NCBI RefSeq assembly: GCF_002994745.2
Contig: NC_037093.1
Coordinates: 16,999,555-17,063,554, forward strand
Direction: 5' to 3'
Origin: Rosa chinensis
Lineage: Eukaryota; Streptophyta; Magnoliopsida; Rosales; Rosaceae
Length of the DNA stretch: 64,000 nt
Both the position numbers and the translations under genes were made by a program. Positions within the stretch are counted from its first letter, which is position 1, and each line of letters begins with the position of its first letter. Under the pieces are notes generated by a model. It was given only the letters and a program-made list of their open reading frames with translations. It had not been told where the DNA came from and did not search any database. Below are positions 1-10,878 of the stretch, piece by piece.

Positions 1-431
1 ATACAAGTCTCGCTTAAAAAAGAACAATAAAAGTCTGCATTCGACAAAAAAATTCCACAATCAACTGCTTAGTGTAACCTAACAACTTACTCATTTACTC
101 CAATAAGGTAAATTGAATAATATCAAAAATATATTGACAGAATTTAAATATTGACGAAATGATGAAGTTTACATAGATATTTATTTATAAATAATATCAA
201 AAATATATCTAATGAATATATTAGATAATTCTTATTGGGTGGGTATGGGGATGGGGATCAAAATATCATCACCGCCCCATACCCAATTTCAGAATTCGAA
301 TACTGGGGATTCTCATCCCCGTTACCCGATTTCCCCCGAATTTCTCCCAATTAGGGTAGAATACCCGATGGGTACCCTACCTGGTAGGGATTATTGCCAT
401 CCCTACACCATGCACTGCCATCAACTACAAC
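1..431. other. AT-rich flank with a G/C-block repeat-like patch
   Basis: No gene is recognised. Bases 1-220 are AT-rich. Bases about 230-410 alternate blocks such as gggtatggggatgggg with ccccatacccaa and catccccgttaccc, so the patch is partly self-complementary and looks like a fragment of a repeat. I could not find both ends of an element. The short ORF across it has no recognisable domain. Confidence 0.4.
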
Positions 432-3400
432 ATGCTACAATGTAAGATCCTTACATGGAATTCCCGGGGTATTGTGAATTGTGAAACATAAAGAGCCCTA
501 GTGAATATGGTACAAGCAAAGAACCCAAGTCTGATTTTTCTAGCAGAAACCCTAGCGCAACCGGATCACATAACATCCCTCAAACATCGCTTAGGGTTTG
601 AAGGCAGCATCTGCTATGAAGAGACTGAAGGCTCGCAAGAGGTTGCCTTATTCTGGAAGCAGACACACTAGTCAATCTCAAATCTTACTCCCCTCATCAC
701 AACGATGTGGAAGTGGGCAAATGTGGAACAAATGATTTGTGGTGTTTTACGGGGCTTTACAACTTTGCAAGTCGCACTCAAAGACCTAGAACTTGGAACC
801 TGATCATAACTATTGCAGCAGAACCGTGTTCACTACCTTGGCTCATGGCTGGGGACTTTAATAGATTTGGTGCAACCTTGACAAATATGGAGGTCCACCG
901 AGGGCTGCAAGACCAATGGAAGACTTTCGTAAAACAATGAAGAGCTGCAGCTTATTTTTATAGGTTACAATGGCAGCCAGTATACATGGTCAAATCGTTT
1001 CACCAAGGAACGATTAGATCGAGCCTTCCAATCCATTCAGCGGAGGGCGTGCTTCCCTTTCTCCAAAGTTCTCATGCTCCCTCCATATGAATCAGACCAT
1101 TGTGTATTGTTGATAGATGTCGCATCTGAACATCTGCCATCTTGGAAAGTTCCACAAAGGTTTCGCTTTGAAGAAATTTGGCATCAATACCCAAATTGTA
1201 CCGAGATTATTAAATAATGGTGGGCACAACCACTAACAAGGAATGCAATGCAGCAATTGGGAGCTAAAATTAATTCCATCGGAAATCACCTACTTGAATA
1301 GCACATAACAGAAGCATCACAAAACAAAGTTGAGACGAGAGTGTTACAAGAGAAGATGAAGGATATTATGTCACACCCATACACTCCTCAGTGACATGAG
1401 GAACAGCAGCAATTACATGTCAAGTATAGTGCTTTACATGCTCAAGAAGAAACATATTGGCGATAGAGGTGAAAACATTTTGGTTGAAGGAGGGAGATAA
1501 AAATACCACCTTCTTTGATCGAAAAGCTTCGAACATAAGAAGCAAAAACAGAATCAAGGGTCTAAAGGACGAGAATGGCTTATGGAAAACTGAACCTGTA
1601 GTAGTGCAACACTGCAACTTCGCAATACTTTACAGATATATTTACCTCTACAAGAACTAATCTCAATGCCATCTTTAATGTCCTAGAAGTTGTTGATGAG
1701 AAAGTGACAACAATATGAACCTTGAACTCATGAAACTAAATGATGACAAGGAAATTAAAGATGCGTTGTTTCAAATGCATCATTCATAAAGTCCTGGTCC
1801 TGATGGTATGTCACCCTTCTTCTTTCAAAAGTATTGGAACATTCTTTCTGTAGATGTGTGTTTGGGAGTGAAGACGTTTTTAGAGATGGGTGAGTTAGAG
1901 TATTCTGCAAATTTTACTCGCTTATGTCTCATTCCCAAAATCCCAGAAGCTAATCTGTTTCGACCAATCGCCTTATGCAATGTTCTATACAGAATCAGCT
2001 CTAAGGTAATAGCAAACAGGTTGAAAAAAAAATGCCTTCCATAATCTCTCCATTGCAAAGTACATATGTACCTGGAAAGTTGATCTCAGACAATACACTT
2101 GTGGCAACTGAAGTTGCTCACTTCATGCACAACTTACGAAGGCAAGAACAAGGTTTCTTATCACTCAAGTTAGACATAAGCAAGGCTTATGACAGACTGG
2201 AATGTGATTTCCTGAGAGCTATATTAACTAATCTAGGATTTTAAGATTAGTGGATGAATATCATTATAAAGTGTGTTGCATCTGTTCACTATTCTCTTAT
2301 GATCAATGGACAACCTTTTGAAGCCATTTTCCCAACCAGGGACATTAGACAAGGTGATCCCCTCTCACCTTACTTATTTATCGTATGTTTAGAAGGTTTA
2401 TCTACTTTAATCTCTGAGGCAGTGGAAATATCTCAATTAAAAGGTCTAACTATATGTCCAGGAGCTCCTACTTTGCATCACTTATTTTTTGCAGACGATA
2501 GTCTGATTTTTGTTGCTGCAACTGGATATGAATGTCTAGTTTTGAGACAGATTGTAAATACATATGAGTTGGCTTTTGGACAAAAAGTTCATTACCAGAA
2601 GAGCAGTGTTGTTTTCAGGAGGAATGTATATCCCTATGTTCAGGATAAATTGGCTGGTATGCTAGAGGTTCAAAAAGTGGAAGAGCATGACAAATACTTG
2701 GGTTTACCATTGAGAGTTGGCAACTCTAAGATGAAATTTTTGTATATATCAAAGAGAAACTGACAAAAATGCTTACAGGGTGGAAATAAAAAATCCTCAG
2801 TTTAGCAGGTAAGGAAATTTTACTTCAAGCAATAGCACAAATTAACAATGCTTTCTTATGCTATGAACTGCTATCTACTTCCAAAATCTCTGTGTGATGA
2901 CATTTAACAACCATGTGCTCAATTCTTTTGGGGTGACACTAACCAGAAAAGAAAAATTCACTGGTGAAGCTGGGGTAAACTCTGCATGACAAAACAAGAA
3001 GAAGGATTGGGTTTCAAGAATTTGTACACTTATAATCTAGCCATGCTAGCAAAACAAGCATGGAGGCTGATTTCTAATCCCCACTTATTCATAGCCAAGG
3101 TGTACAAGGCCAAATACTATCACAATAACTCTTTTTCGGATGCAAAACTAGGACATGCTCTGTCCTTTTCTTAGAGAAGTATATTGGCAAGCAGACCTAT
3201 TCTAGCTGCTGGTATTCAATAAAAAGTGGGAACTGGTGAACATATTGATGTATGGCAGGACAGTTGGATTCCTGTGTGCCCTAAATACCTTGTACACAAA
3301 CCACCACAAGCTACTATCAACAAGGTTGTAGATTTGATTGATGCTACTGACAAAATATGGAACCAAAATATGTTGAATGCAAACTTTCAACCCTTAGTTG

Positions 3401-4575
3401 TTACAAAAATTCTAGGCATTCCCTTGAGCTGAGTTGAAGGAGAAGTTCGATATCGATGGATGCTTGAACAAAAATGGGAAGTACACTGTGAAATCGGCTT
3501 ACTGGATTGCAAGAGAGAAAGTCATGCACAATCTCCTAGCTTCTACGTCCTCTGGAGACCCTTATCAAGGTTTATGGAAAAAATATTTAGAACACAAAGG
3601 TTTCTGGCGAAGTCAAAATATGTCTATAGAGGGTTGCTAACAATATTTTGCCTACTCGAGAAAACCTAAGTCATAAAGGATATTCAGATCCTTTAAGCTG
3701 TTTATTATGTAATGAAGCTTGGGAAACAATAAGTCATGTGTTGCATCATTGCCCTGTTGCCCAAGAAGCCATAACAGTTGCAAACATTCTGATAAGTGAG
3801 TGCCTACCTTGCAGCTTCAAAGATTGGTTAATGCATCAAGGACATCACCTCTATAAAGAAAATTGGGAGAGACTAATCATGCTTCTAGGGTCTTGTGGAG
3901 TAACATAAATAGTAAGCTATGGAAAGACCTGAATAATAGTGCACATGAAATTATTGTTTCTACTGTTACTTGGTACCAACAGTTTTGCAAGCACAGCAAA
4001 CGCCATCACAAGGAAGTGTAGCCAAACTAGGTAAATATTAGACGTCACCAGTAACAAAATAGCTCAAAATCAATGTTGATGGAACTTTTGCCTTCCAAAG
4101 ATATTGAAGACATTGGTGGAGTGATCAAAAGAAGAGATGGCTCTTTTATAGCTGCTTTTTCCAAATTAGTTCAACGTGTCTCCTCTCCAAAACATGTAGA
4201 GCTGCTAGCTATCAGAGAAGGAATTGATTTTCTTCAGCAAATTGGTGCGCAGGAAGTTTGTCTTGAAAGTGACTGCTAGATTGCTATATATACAGCAGAT
4301 TGGAAATGATGATTTTGAGCTTAATGAACATGCCAATCTGCTACTATATATACATTAGAGTAGGAAATTTGTAAAGGACCTGGCTTTTGTTTTTGCTCCT
4401 CGAATGACCAATATGGCAGCGCCTAGGGTTGCTGCTTTGGCTTATGAATCCAATACCTCTCAGGTATGGATAGATCAAGCTCCAACTTAAATTTTGGATG
4501 CTTTGGCTTTTGACTGTAACCATCTTGTTTAATCAATAAAGTCCTTGATGCTTTTACTCAAAAAAAAAAAAAAAA
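432..4575 (+). mobile_element. Degenerate L1-type LINE (EN-RT-zinc finger-RNase H) ending in poly(A)
   Basis: The element keeps the order of plant L1-type ORF2 in several broken frames. The endonuclease start at 432 reads MLQCKILTWNSRGI. A GDFN motif lies near 850, LDRAF near 1015-1030 and SDH near 1091. The reverse transcriptase follows, then a zf-RVT-like region (about 3430-3900), then an RNase H fragment (about 4065-4280). It ends with an AATAAA-containing tail and a 16-base A run at about 4560-4575. Many stops and frameshifts mean it is dead. No ORF1 was found upstream and I could not identify a convincing TSD, so the 5' boundary is only the start of recognisable coding sequence. Confidence 0.88.
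1690..2763 (+). pseudogene. LINE reverse transcriptase domain, frameshifted
   Basis: Three consecutive frames together give a plant L1 reverse transcriptase. Diagnostic pieces are SPGPDGM (about 1793-1812), PKIPEANLFRPIALCN (about 1936-1980), KLDISKAYDRL (about 2167-2200), RQGDPLSPYLFIVCLEGL (about 2347-2400) and the catalytic FADDS (about 2488-2502). The domain is broken by a frameshift in an A run near 2028, an in-frame stop near 2242 and a stop at 2761. RT normally copies the LINE RNA at the nicked target site; this copy cannot make a full protein. Assignment to the L1 clade rests on the FADD box and domain order. Confidence 0.85.
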
Positions 4576-4768
4576 GCCTGAGAGTGGTTTTCTTTTTGGT
4601 AATTTCAACCTTTTTCTGAAGTATGAATAACATTAGACAATTTCTTAAAATAATAATAAAAATTAATAATATTATTGAAACCTATTGTCTCTTTCAAAAT
4701 AAAATTACTTATCTATCATTTTTCTTTCCCTTCCTCTTTTATTTTTTTTTCTATATTGATTTATTAAG
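4576..4768. other. AT-rich spacer between two retroposons
   Basis: AT-rich sequence with short AAT/ATT runs and a T-rich tract. No gene or RNA is recognised. Confidence 0.4.
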
Positions 4769-5813
4769 ATTAGTGTGTACCCAACATATTCTTAACACTT
4801 GCAAAACCCTAGCAGCGCAATGCAGAGCGTCGAGCCAACCAAGCACGACCACGGTCGCCGCTTCCCTACTCTCCATCATCACATTCAAATTTGCTTGCCT
4901 TCGTTGGTGGTGCACAAGAGGAGGCCTTGCGGCTTCCTTGTCCTTTGAGATTTTTGTCTTTTTGAGGCGAAAACAATCCCTTCCTTCTCCTCAATAATTT
5001 CACTCTCCTTCCATATGATTTCGGTGTTGGCTATTCTTACCGACATGTGGATGCCGGTCTTGTTTGGTATAATTGCTCCAAGAATTTTGTGGATTCAGGG
5101 GTGGTCCATGGAATCTGGTTAGCTTCTGGGTTGCAGAACTCTGGCGGCTGTGGTGGCTACACTGGATCGAGACGACCTTGAGGTAGGTAGCGCTGACATC
5201 GCTGGTTTGGCTGGTCAGTTTCTGGGTTGATATGCTATTCCAGGGAGGTAGTTGGCGGTGGCTGTGTCGCGGGGAGACAACGATAGTCTTGGGCAGTGGT
5301 CGACGACAACAATTGGGTTGCTGTGAGTGGGTGTGCTGGGTGTCCAGATCAAACCTGGGTAAGGATTTTGGTAGCTGCTGGGCCCAATCTAGGGATCAAA
5401 TGTTGGGCTTCACTTCTCTAGGGATCTGGATTTGGGACCCGGGAAGTGAGCCCTAAGGATAAGGGTAAAGGCCAGCTCTAAGCTTTCTCTCTTCGGTACT
5501 TAGCATTTGAAGCTTCAAGTCTATTGTAATTTAAATTTAGTTTATCTAATTGTACACCAATTGAGGTCTCTAGGCAATTGGGGTTACTCTAGCAAGGATT
5601 TAGATAGTGTTAGATTTGCCTTCATATGGGTAGGTGTAAAAATTGTGCTCACTTTGTTCACTTTGTTACCTGTCATGTGCTTTGCAACTTAGACCATCTA
5701 GGTTTTATTTGATGTAAGACGGCATATGATGTATGTGCCTTCTGGCCATAGATAAGTTAATAGAATTATCTCTTTCTCAAAAAAAAAAAAAAAAAAAGTA
5801 TTAGTGTGTACCC
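4769..5813 (+). mobile_element. Non-coding retroposon with 14-bp TSD and poly(A) tail
   Basis: The sequence attagtgtgtaccc occurs at 4769-4782 and again, identically, at 5800-5813. It brackets a body of about 1.0 kb that ends in a run of about 19 A (5779-5797). This is the footprint of target-primed reverse transcription. The body is GC-richer than its surroundings and G/T-rich in the middle (5090-5460), with no long ORF and no recognisable RT, endonuclease or RNase H. It may be a LINE-derived non-autonomous element or a processed non-coding transcript. It was probably mobilised in trans by a LINE. Confidence 0.8.
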
Positions 5814-6198
5814 TTTCTCTTACTCTATTAGGGTTAGGTAAAAACTTATTGACGTGCCCTTAGGGTTTGTGGTAGCATACCAAACAACTTGATTTGATAT
5901 TTTATGGTTCTTCGCTTGGAGCCAGTATTTAAGGCTAGTCTCTCTTTTCTTCATGATTTCTTTCTTTTTAGAGGATATAAAGAAAGCGGACCAGCCAAGG
6001 AAGGAAAAAAGAAGAAGTCTTTATGCCTAAAACCCAAAGATTATTTTTTGAGTGAAATGAGAATAGATGGACAAGAGTCCGCGAGTTCATTTTTTGGTTG
6101 TATGGTTTCGGGATACCTTCACTATTTGTAATGGCTTACTTTATTAATTAACAGGTGAAATTACTTAAATTGTAGTTTTTTTTTTATTGTGTCCTAAA
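5814..6198. other. Spacer before the copia element
   Basis: A 75-codon ORF (5904-6131) is rich in K and S and matches nothing I recognise. The last five bases (6194-6198, ctaaa) are the left target-site duplication of the copia element. Confidence 0.4.
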
Positions 6199-6531
6199 TG
6201 TTTGATTTCCAGCCCATGAGTCTTTCCTAAGACAATTATCTTAGAGTGTGAGAATTGTTTACCCAGTAGGTTTTGGATTCCTACTGATGAATGAAGTTCT
6301 AATAAGGAAGGAAGATCCTCTATTGATGTAGGATTACCTGTAATCCTTGTTGATTACAGAGAAGGAGAAGGAAAAATTGCCTACCACCCATAGGAAAAGG
6401 TTTCCTAATCAGTGAAGAAAGCTGATATCCTTATGGTTATATAAGAAGTGGTTCTGCTCTTGGTTTTGCATTACAGAGACAGAAAGCAAAGTGTATTTCA
6501 TTCTGGAAGTTAAGAGAGTGAGAGAGGGCAA

Positions 6532-6566
<35 letters not shown>

Positions 6567-6761
6567 CTTGTTTTCTTATTCTTTCTAGTTGTACCCATTA
6601 TAAATATAGTGGAAAGTTGTTTTTTGCCCAGTGGATGTAGGTAAAAGCTTGCTGAATCACCTTAAATTTTGTGTTCTTGTGCGTGTATCTTTGTGGATGT
6701 TTCTCTTGCTGTGCTGTGCTTAACTGTGGTTTCAACTTCACAAATTGACCGATTCACAACA
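6199..6761 (+). repeat. 5' LTR of the copia-like element
   Basis: It begins TGTTTGATTTCC and ends CACAACA directly before the PBS. It aligns along its whole length with 8276-8838. It contains a (GA)n tract at 6536-6563 and a TATATAAGAAG TATA-like segment (about 6438-6448) that may drive the element. Confidence 0.9.
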
Positions 6762-6763
6762 AT

Positions 6764-6775
6764 TGGTATCAGAGC
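6764..6775 (+). other. Primer-binding site, initiator tRNA-Met type
   Basis: The sequence tggtatcagagc follows the LTR after two bases. It is the classical plant copia PBS, complementary to the 3' end of initiator methionine tRNA, and it primes minus-strand DNA synthesis. Confidence 0.92.
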
Positions 6776-6829
6776 TCAGGCTCATCTGGAAAATTCAAGG
6801 TTTGGTTCGGTAGGTTCAGTGTTGTCAGA

Positions 6830-7360
6830 ATGGATGAAACAAAAAGCACAATAATCAAACTCATCCACCCGAAGTGGGTGACGTGGAAGCAAAGAATGGA
6901 GGATATGCTTTATTGCATGGACTTGTATGAGCCTATTGAAGGTGTGGCTGCCAAATCAAACAATATGACAGTGGCAAAAGTTGAACCCGAAAGCCATTTG
7001 CATGATAAGACAATGGGTAGATGATACCGTCTTTCACCATATGTCGAAAGAAACTGATTCGGAAGAACTCTGGAAGAAATTAGAATCCTTCTTTGAAAAG
7101 AAAACCGCTGCGAAGAAAGCATTCCTTATCAAAGAGATGAAGTTCGATGAAGATGTTAGTGTTGCTGTGCACTTGAATAATTTCCAGAATGTGACCAATC
7201 AGTTGGCGACAATGGGTATAAACATTGACGATGAACTGCTAGCACTGTTATTGCTAGGAACTTTGCCAAGAGATTGAGAAACTTTCATGGTGACCGTAAG
7301 TAATTCTGCATATGATGGTGTACTGTCTATAGATATCGTTAAGGATAACATGCTTAACTA
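6830..7360 (+). pseudogene. copia gag remnant
   Basis: The first frame (from 6830) starts MDETKSTIIKL and contains WVTWKQRMEDML, the N-terminal gag pattern of copia elements. A frameshift near 6985-7020 moves the reading to the 6981 frame, which continues with WVDDTVFHHM, ELWKKLESFFEKK, KAFLIKEMKF and a LLLLGTLPRD segment, followed by a stop at 7275. The remainder to about 7360 still reads as gag. A zinc knuckle with pattern GNTGHMKRMC follows at about 7451-7503 but is interrupted by stops. Gag would form the virus-like particle; this copy is non-functional. Confidence 0.8.
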
Positions 7361-7558
7361 AGAAACAAGAAGAAAGGTGGCATAGACAATGGACATGGAA
7401 GACTCCTTTTCACAAAGGGTAAAGACAAGAATTTAGGTCAAGGGTTTAGTGGCAAGTGCCACTAGTATGGTAATACCGGCCACATGAAGCGGATGTGTCG
7501 AAAGTGAAAATAGGACAAAAAGAAAGGCAACTACTAAAATGATGGAGATGATGGCATT

Positions 7559-8020
7559 ATGGCTACTATCTCGGGGGAGCTTCTTACTATTCAAGAATGT
7601 CGACATGTTGGTGACAAGAGTCACCATTGGTTCGTGGATACCGGTGCAAGTTGTCATGTTACCTTCAATTTGAATCTTTTTTCTACATACAAAACAGGTA
7701 ACTTTGGGATATTAAAGATGGGAAATACAAGCTACTCCAAGATTACAGGAATAGGAAATATTTGCACCAAGACTAATCTTTTTTACCAGATGACATTGAA
7801 GGATGTGAGGCACGTTTCTGATTTGCATGTTAACATATTGCCTTCAAATGCTCTTGATAGACAAGGTATCCACCAATATATTGGTGATGGAAAGTGGAAA
7901 CTTACAAACAGGTCATTGGATGTTACTAAAGGAGAGCTTTGTCATTCTCGGTACAAGACACATAGCTTGGTATGTAGAGATGACTTGAGTGCAATGGCTG
8001 ATACTTCTTCACACATATAG
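7559..8020 (+). pseudogene. copia aspartic protease and start of the pre-integrase region
   Basis: An open frame of 153 codons contains WFVDTGASCHVT, the retroviral-type aspartic protease active site (DTGAS), and a typical following region (LKDVRHVSDLHVNILP, then a GKWKL segment). In full copia polyproteins this leads into the gag-pre-integrase zinc finger and integrase. Here the frame stops at 8018-8020 and the rest of pol is deleted. The active-site residues are intact, but the domain is detached from a working gag. Confidence 0.82.
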
Positions 8021-8263
8021 AGCCATAGCGAAGGCCATATAAGGAAGAAAGGTGATCTGGAAAAGAAGCCCCTAATTTCCTTTTCCAATGATGGGTTTTC
8101 TAACCAGGGAGAAGATGGTCAAGAGTTGTTCCACCAGGAGGGACATAGTGATTGGTTATTCAATTAGGGGAAGCTACAAGCTCCAAACCATGTAGTTCTG
8201 CATCAAGTCAGCTTGGGCTGACTCCAGTAATTGAGTCACGCCAATATTCCCCCCTCATTGTCT

Positions 8264-8274
8264 GGAAGGGGAGA
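8264..8274 (+). other. Polypurine tract of the copia element
   Basis: The purine run ggaaggggaga ends one base before the 3' LTR, the expected position for the plus-strand primer. Confidence 0.85.
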
Positions 8275-8275
8275 T

Positions 8276-8838
8276 TGCTTGGTTTCCAGCCCATGAGTCT
8301 TTCCTAAGACAATTGTCTTAAAGTGTGAGAATTGTTTACCTAGTAGGTTTTGGATTCCTACTGATGAATGAATTTCCAATAAGGAAGGAAAATCCTTATT
8401 GATGTACGATTACCTGTAATCCTTGTTGATTACAGAGAAGGAGAAGGCAAAATTGCCTACCACCAATAGGAATAGGTTTCCTAATCAGTGAAGAAAGCTG
8501 ATATCCTTTTGGCTATATAAGGAGGGGTTCTGCTATTGGTTTTACATCATAGAGACAAAGAGCAAAGTGTATTCCATTCTCGGAGTTAAGAGAGTGGGAG
8601 AGGGCAAAGGAGAGAGAGAAATAGGAAGAGAAGAGAGAGTCCTTGTTTTCTTATTCTTTCTGGTTGTACCCATTATAAATATAGTGGAAGGTTGTTTTTT
8701 TGCCCAGTGGACGTAGGCAAAAGCTTTGTTGAACCACCTTAAATTTTGTGTTCTTGTGCTCGCATCTTTGTGGTTGTTTCTCTTGGTGTGCTATGCTTAT
8801 TTGTGGTTTCAACTTCACAAATTGACCGATTCACAACG
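8276..8838 (+). repeat. 3' LTR of the copia-like element
   Basis: It begins TGCTTGGTTTCC, ends CACAACG (expected CA changed to CG) and is followed by the TSD ctaaa. It is the same length as the 5' LTR (563 bp) with scattered differences. Confidence 0.9.
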
Positions 8839-8899
8839 CTAAATGGGTGAGTCATCATGTGTAATTTATATCCTAGAGAGAGAGAGAGAGATGTGTGAC

Positions 8900-9218
8900 T
8901 CTTCGAGTGAGTGATCTCTTTTTTTGGTTATTTTAAAGGATCGCTTATCAGACCAACTTTTTGGTCATATATCGACATCTTGACCGTCAGTTTTTAGGTC
9001 TCCATTTGCATATCACTTATGCAAATTTTCAGGTACATTGAATAGTTACGGTACCAAACTAGACCAAATTAATGTTCGAACTGAATCTATCAAACCTAAA
9101 TTGTTCATAATGGTAAATCACAATTACGAACGCCTTAACGATCATAAGTTTGGCTGAAAATTTACAGAAGTGGTTTACTCATTGAGTCTTAGGAACTAGA
9201 CTATCAAGATGCCTATAT

Positions 9219-9222
<4 letters not shown>
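8900..9222. mobile_element. Foldback MITE, copy A (3' end missing)
   Basis: It starts with a gagtgatctcttttttt-type end. It carries the family's inner inverted pair: cttatgcaaattttcag near 9010-9030, and its complement-like tggctgaaaatttacagaagtgg near 9150-9172. It is closely related to 10366-10752. The right terminus is replaced by a (TA)n tract. Confidence 0.55.

Positions 9223-9254
<32 letters not shown>
9223..9254. repeat. (TA)n microsatellite
   Basis: An uninterrupted TA dinucleotide run of about 32 bases. Confidence 0.9.
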
Positions 9255-9256
<2 letters not shown>

Positions 9257-9264
9257 CCCATTTT

Positions 9265-9622
9265 AGAGAGGATGTCCTCACTTGAAGAATTTGAGGATTT
9301 GATATTTTATTAAGTAGTGACCTAACTCAATGATCTCAACTATGATCATTTAGATTCCTATGCGAGAATGATGTCTACAAAAAATCAACCATATCCATAA
9401 TCATTTGGTCATTCAAAACTGTGTAAACAAATGTAATTTGTTAGATAAAATTAAAATGAACATTGTGCTAATCAATTGGTTAAACGTTTTCCGATTTGGC
9501 TAATTTTTTTGTATGATTCATATGTATATAGGTAACTAATAAAGAATTAGTGGTTGTGTTTATTAAAATACATCCTAAAAATAAAAACATCCTCACTTTA
9601 AGAATTTAAGGACATCTTCTCT
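9265..9622. mobile_element. MITE with about 35-bp terminal inverted repeats
   Basis: The left end agagaggatgtcctcac pairs with the reverse complement of the right end (agagaagatgtccttaa). The match extends through gaagaatttgaggat with a few mismatches. The internal 290 bp are AT-rich and non-coding. The flanks are a (TA)n and a (CA)n microsatellite, so no clean TSD is visible and the superfamily is unassigned. Confidence 0.65.
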
Positions 9623-10020
9623 TTATTCTCCCTTTACACACACACACACACACACACACACTATCTTTTAAGACTGAGAGATCTTATTTAAGGCTTACAG
9701 TGGAACTGCTTACATGAGTTTCAAACTCAAAATTTTGTTACTAATCAGTTTTATCTTTTTTCCCACCTTCAAAAGAACAAAGCATAAGCATTTTCACTAT
9801 CATTAGAATTTTCTGAAAGGTAACTATCTTGGTTTCATATATAAATTTATATAGAATCTTTGAAAAAGACCTTCCTTCATAAGAAGGAAGAGACTTACTA
9901 TCTTTGAGATCTGATGCTACACCGCTGCTCGATCAATACCTTAAGGGATCAACTTTATTACATAAGTTGATTCCTAACTTTTATCTCATATCATGACATA
10001 ATATATATATATATATATAT
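9623..10020. other. Spacer with (CA)n and (TA)n microsatellites
   Basis: Contains (CA)n at about 9636-9660 and (TA)n at about 10001-10020. I see no gene in the rest. Confidence 0.5.
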
Positions 10021-10350
10021 GGCCATTCCGTTAATGGATCTTATGCAAATTTTCAGCCAAATCAGTGATCGTTAAGGTATCAAACTAAATTAAATCAATA
10101 AATGAACCAAATCTGTTAAACTTGAACCGTTCATAATACCAAATTTGTTAAATTTGAACCGTTCATACTTATAATTTTAAGTCGCAGTTTTAAATGGTTT
10201 AACGATCACCGATTTGGCTGAAATTTGCAGAAGTGATCTACATATTAGGACCTAAAAACTAAACAGTTGAGATGTCAAAATATGATCGAAAAGTTGGTCT
10301 AATACCCTATTTCTATAAAAGACCCAAAAAATGGATCCCTCACAGAGGGA
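10021..10350. mobile_element. Foldback MITE, copy C (5' end missing)
   Basis: Shares the body and right end of the 10366-10752 element: an inverted pair around cttatgcaaattttcagcc and gctgaaatttgcagaag, then gttggtctaata. The right end is gacccaaaaaatggatccctca. An internal short duplication (aatttgttaaa..ttgaaccgttcata) is also present. Confidence 0.55.
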
Positions 10351-10365
10351 CTCTATATATATATA

Positions 10366-10752
10366 TGAGTGATCCCATTTTTTTAGTTATTTTAAGAGAT
10401 CTACTGTCTGACTAATTTTTCGATGATATATCGGCATTTCGATCGTTTAGTACGTAAGACTCAATGTGTAGATCACTTATGCAAATTTTCAGCTAAATTG
10501 ATAATTGCTTCGGTATTCATAATCGTGATTTACCGTTATAAATATGAACGGTTTAGGTTAGACAGATTCAATTCATCTATTGATTTTATCAAATTCGGTA
10601 TCTTAACGATCATCAATTTAGCTAAAATGTTGCAGAAGTGATCTACTTATAGAGACTTAAAAACTGGATTGAGATGCTAATATATGACCAAAAAGTTGGT
10701 CTAATAAATGATATCTTAAAATGACTAAAAATATGAACCCCTCAATAGAATG
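10366..10752. mobile_element. Foldback MITE, copy B (complete)
   Basis: The left end tgagtgatcccattttttt continues into agttattttaagagatc. It matches the reverse complement of the right end (cttaaaatgactaaaaatatgaacccctca). Inner arms also pair (gatcacttatgcaaa with the complement of gcagaagtgatctac), so most of the 387 bp can fold on itself. It sits between (TA)n tracts and lies immediately downstream of the orphan TIR exon on the minus strand. Confidence 0.65.
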
Positions 10753-10753
10753 G

Positions 10754-10754
<1 letters not shown>

Positions 10755-10794
<40 letters not shown>
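10755..10794. repeat. (TA)n microsatellite
   Basis: A TA run of about 40 bases lying between foldback MITE B and the intron side of the minus-strand TIR exon. Confidence 0.9.
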
Positions 10795-10797
<3 letters not shown>

Positions 10798-10878
10798 CAC
10801 AAGAAACGCTGTAGTAAATAATATCTCGAGAAAAAGTGAATGAGTGTGCTATAGCTGTTAGAATAGTTAGAAATATAC

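Larger units (their letters stand above)
6199..8838 (+). mobile_element. Ty1/copia-like retrotransposon, gag-protease only (non-autonomous)
   Basis: This is a structurally complete element: two 563-bp LTRs (6199-6761 and 8276-8838), a five-base TSD ctaaa (6194-6198 and 8839-8843), a primer-binding site matching the initiator-Met tRNA 3' end, a polypurine tract, and an internal region of about 1.5 kb. The internal region has only gag, a damaged zinc knuckle and an aspartic protease. Integrase, reverse transcriptase and RNase H are absent, so any past movement after the deletion would have needed a helper copia element. The LTRs are visibly diverged (indels and substitutions, and a CA to CG change at the 3' end), so the insertion is not recent. 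Confidence 0.9.

Noticed and set aside
5904..6131. 75-codon ORF between the retroposon and the copia element
   Set aside because: No recognised domain, no plausible promoter or splice context, and bounded by transposons.
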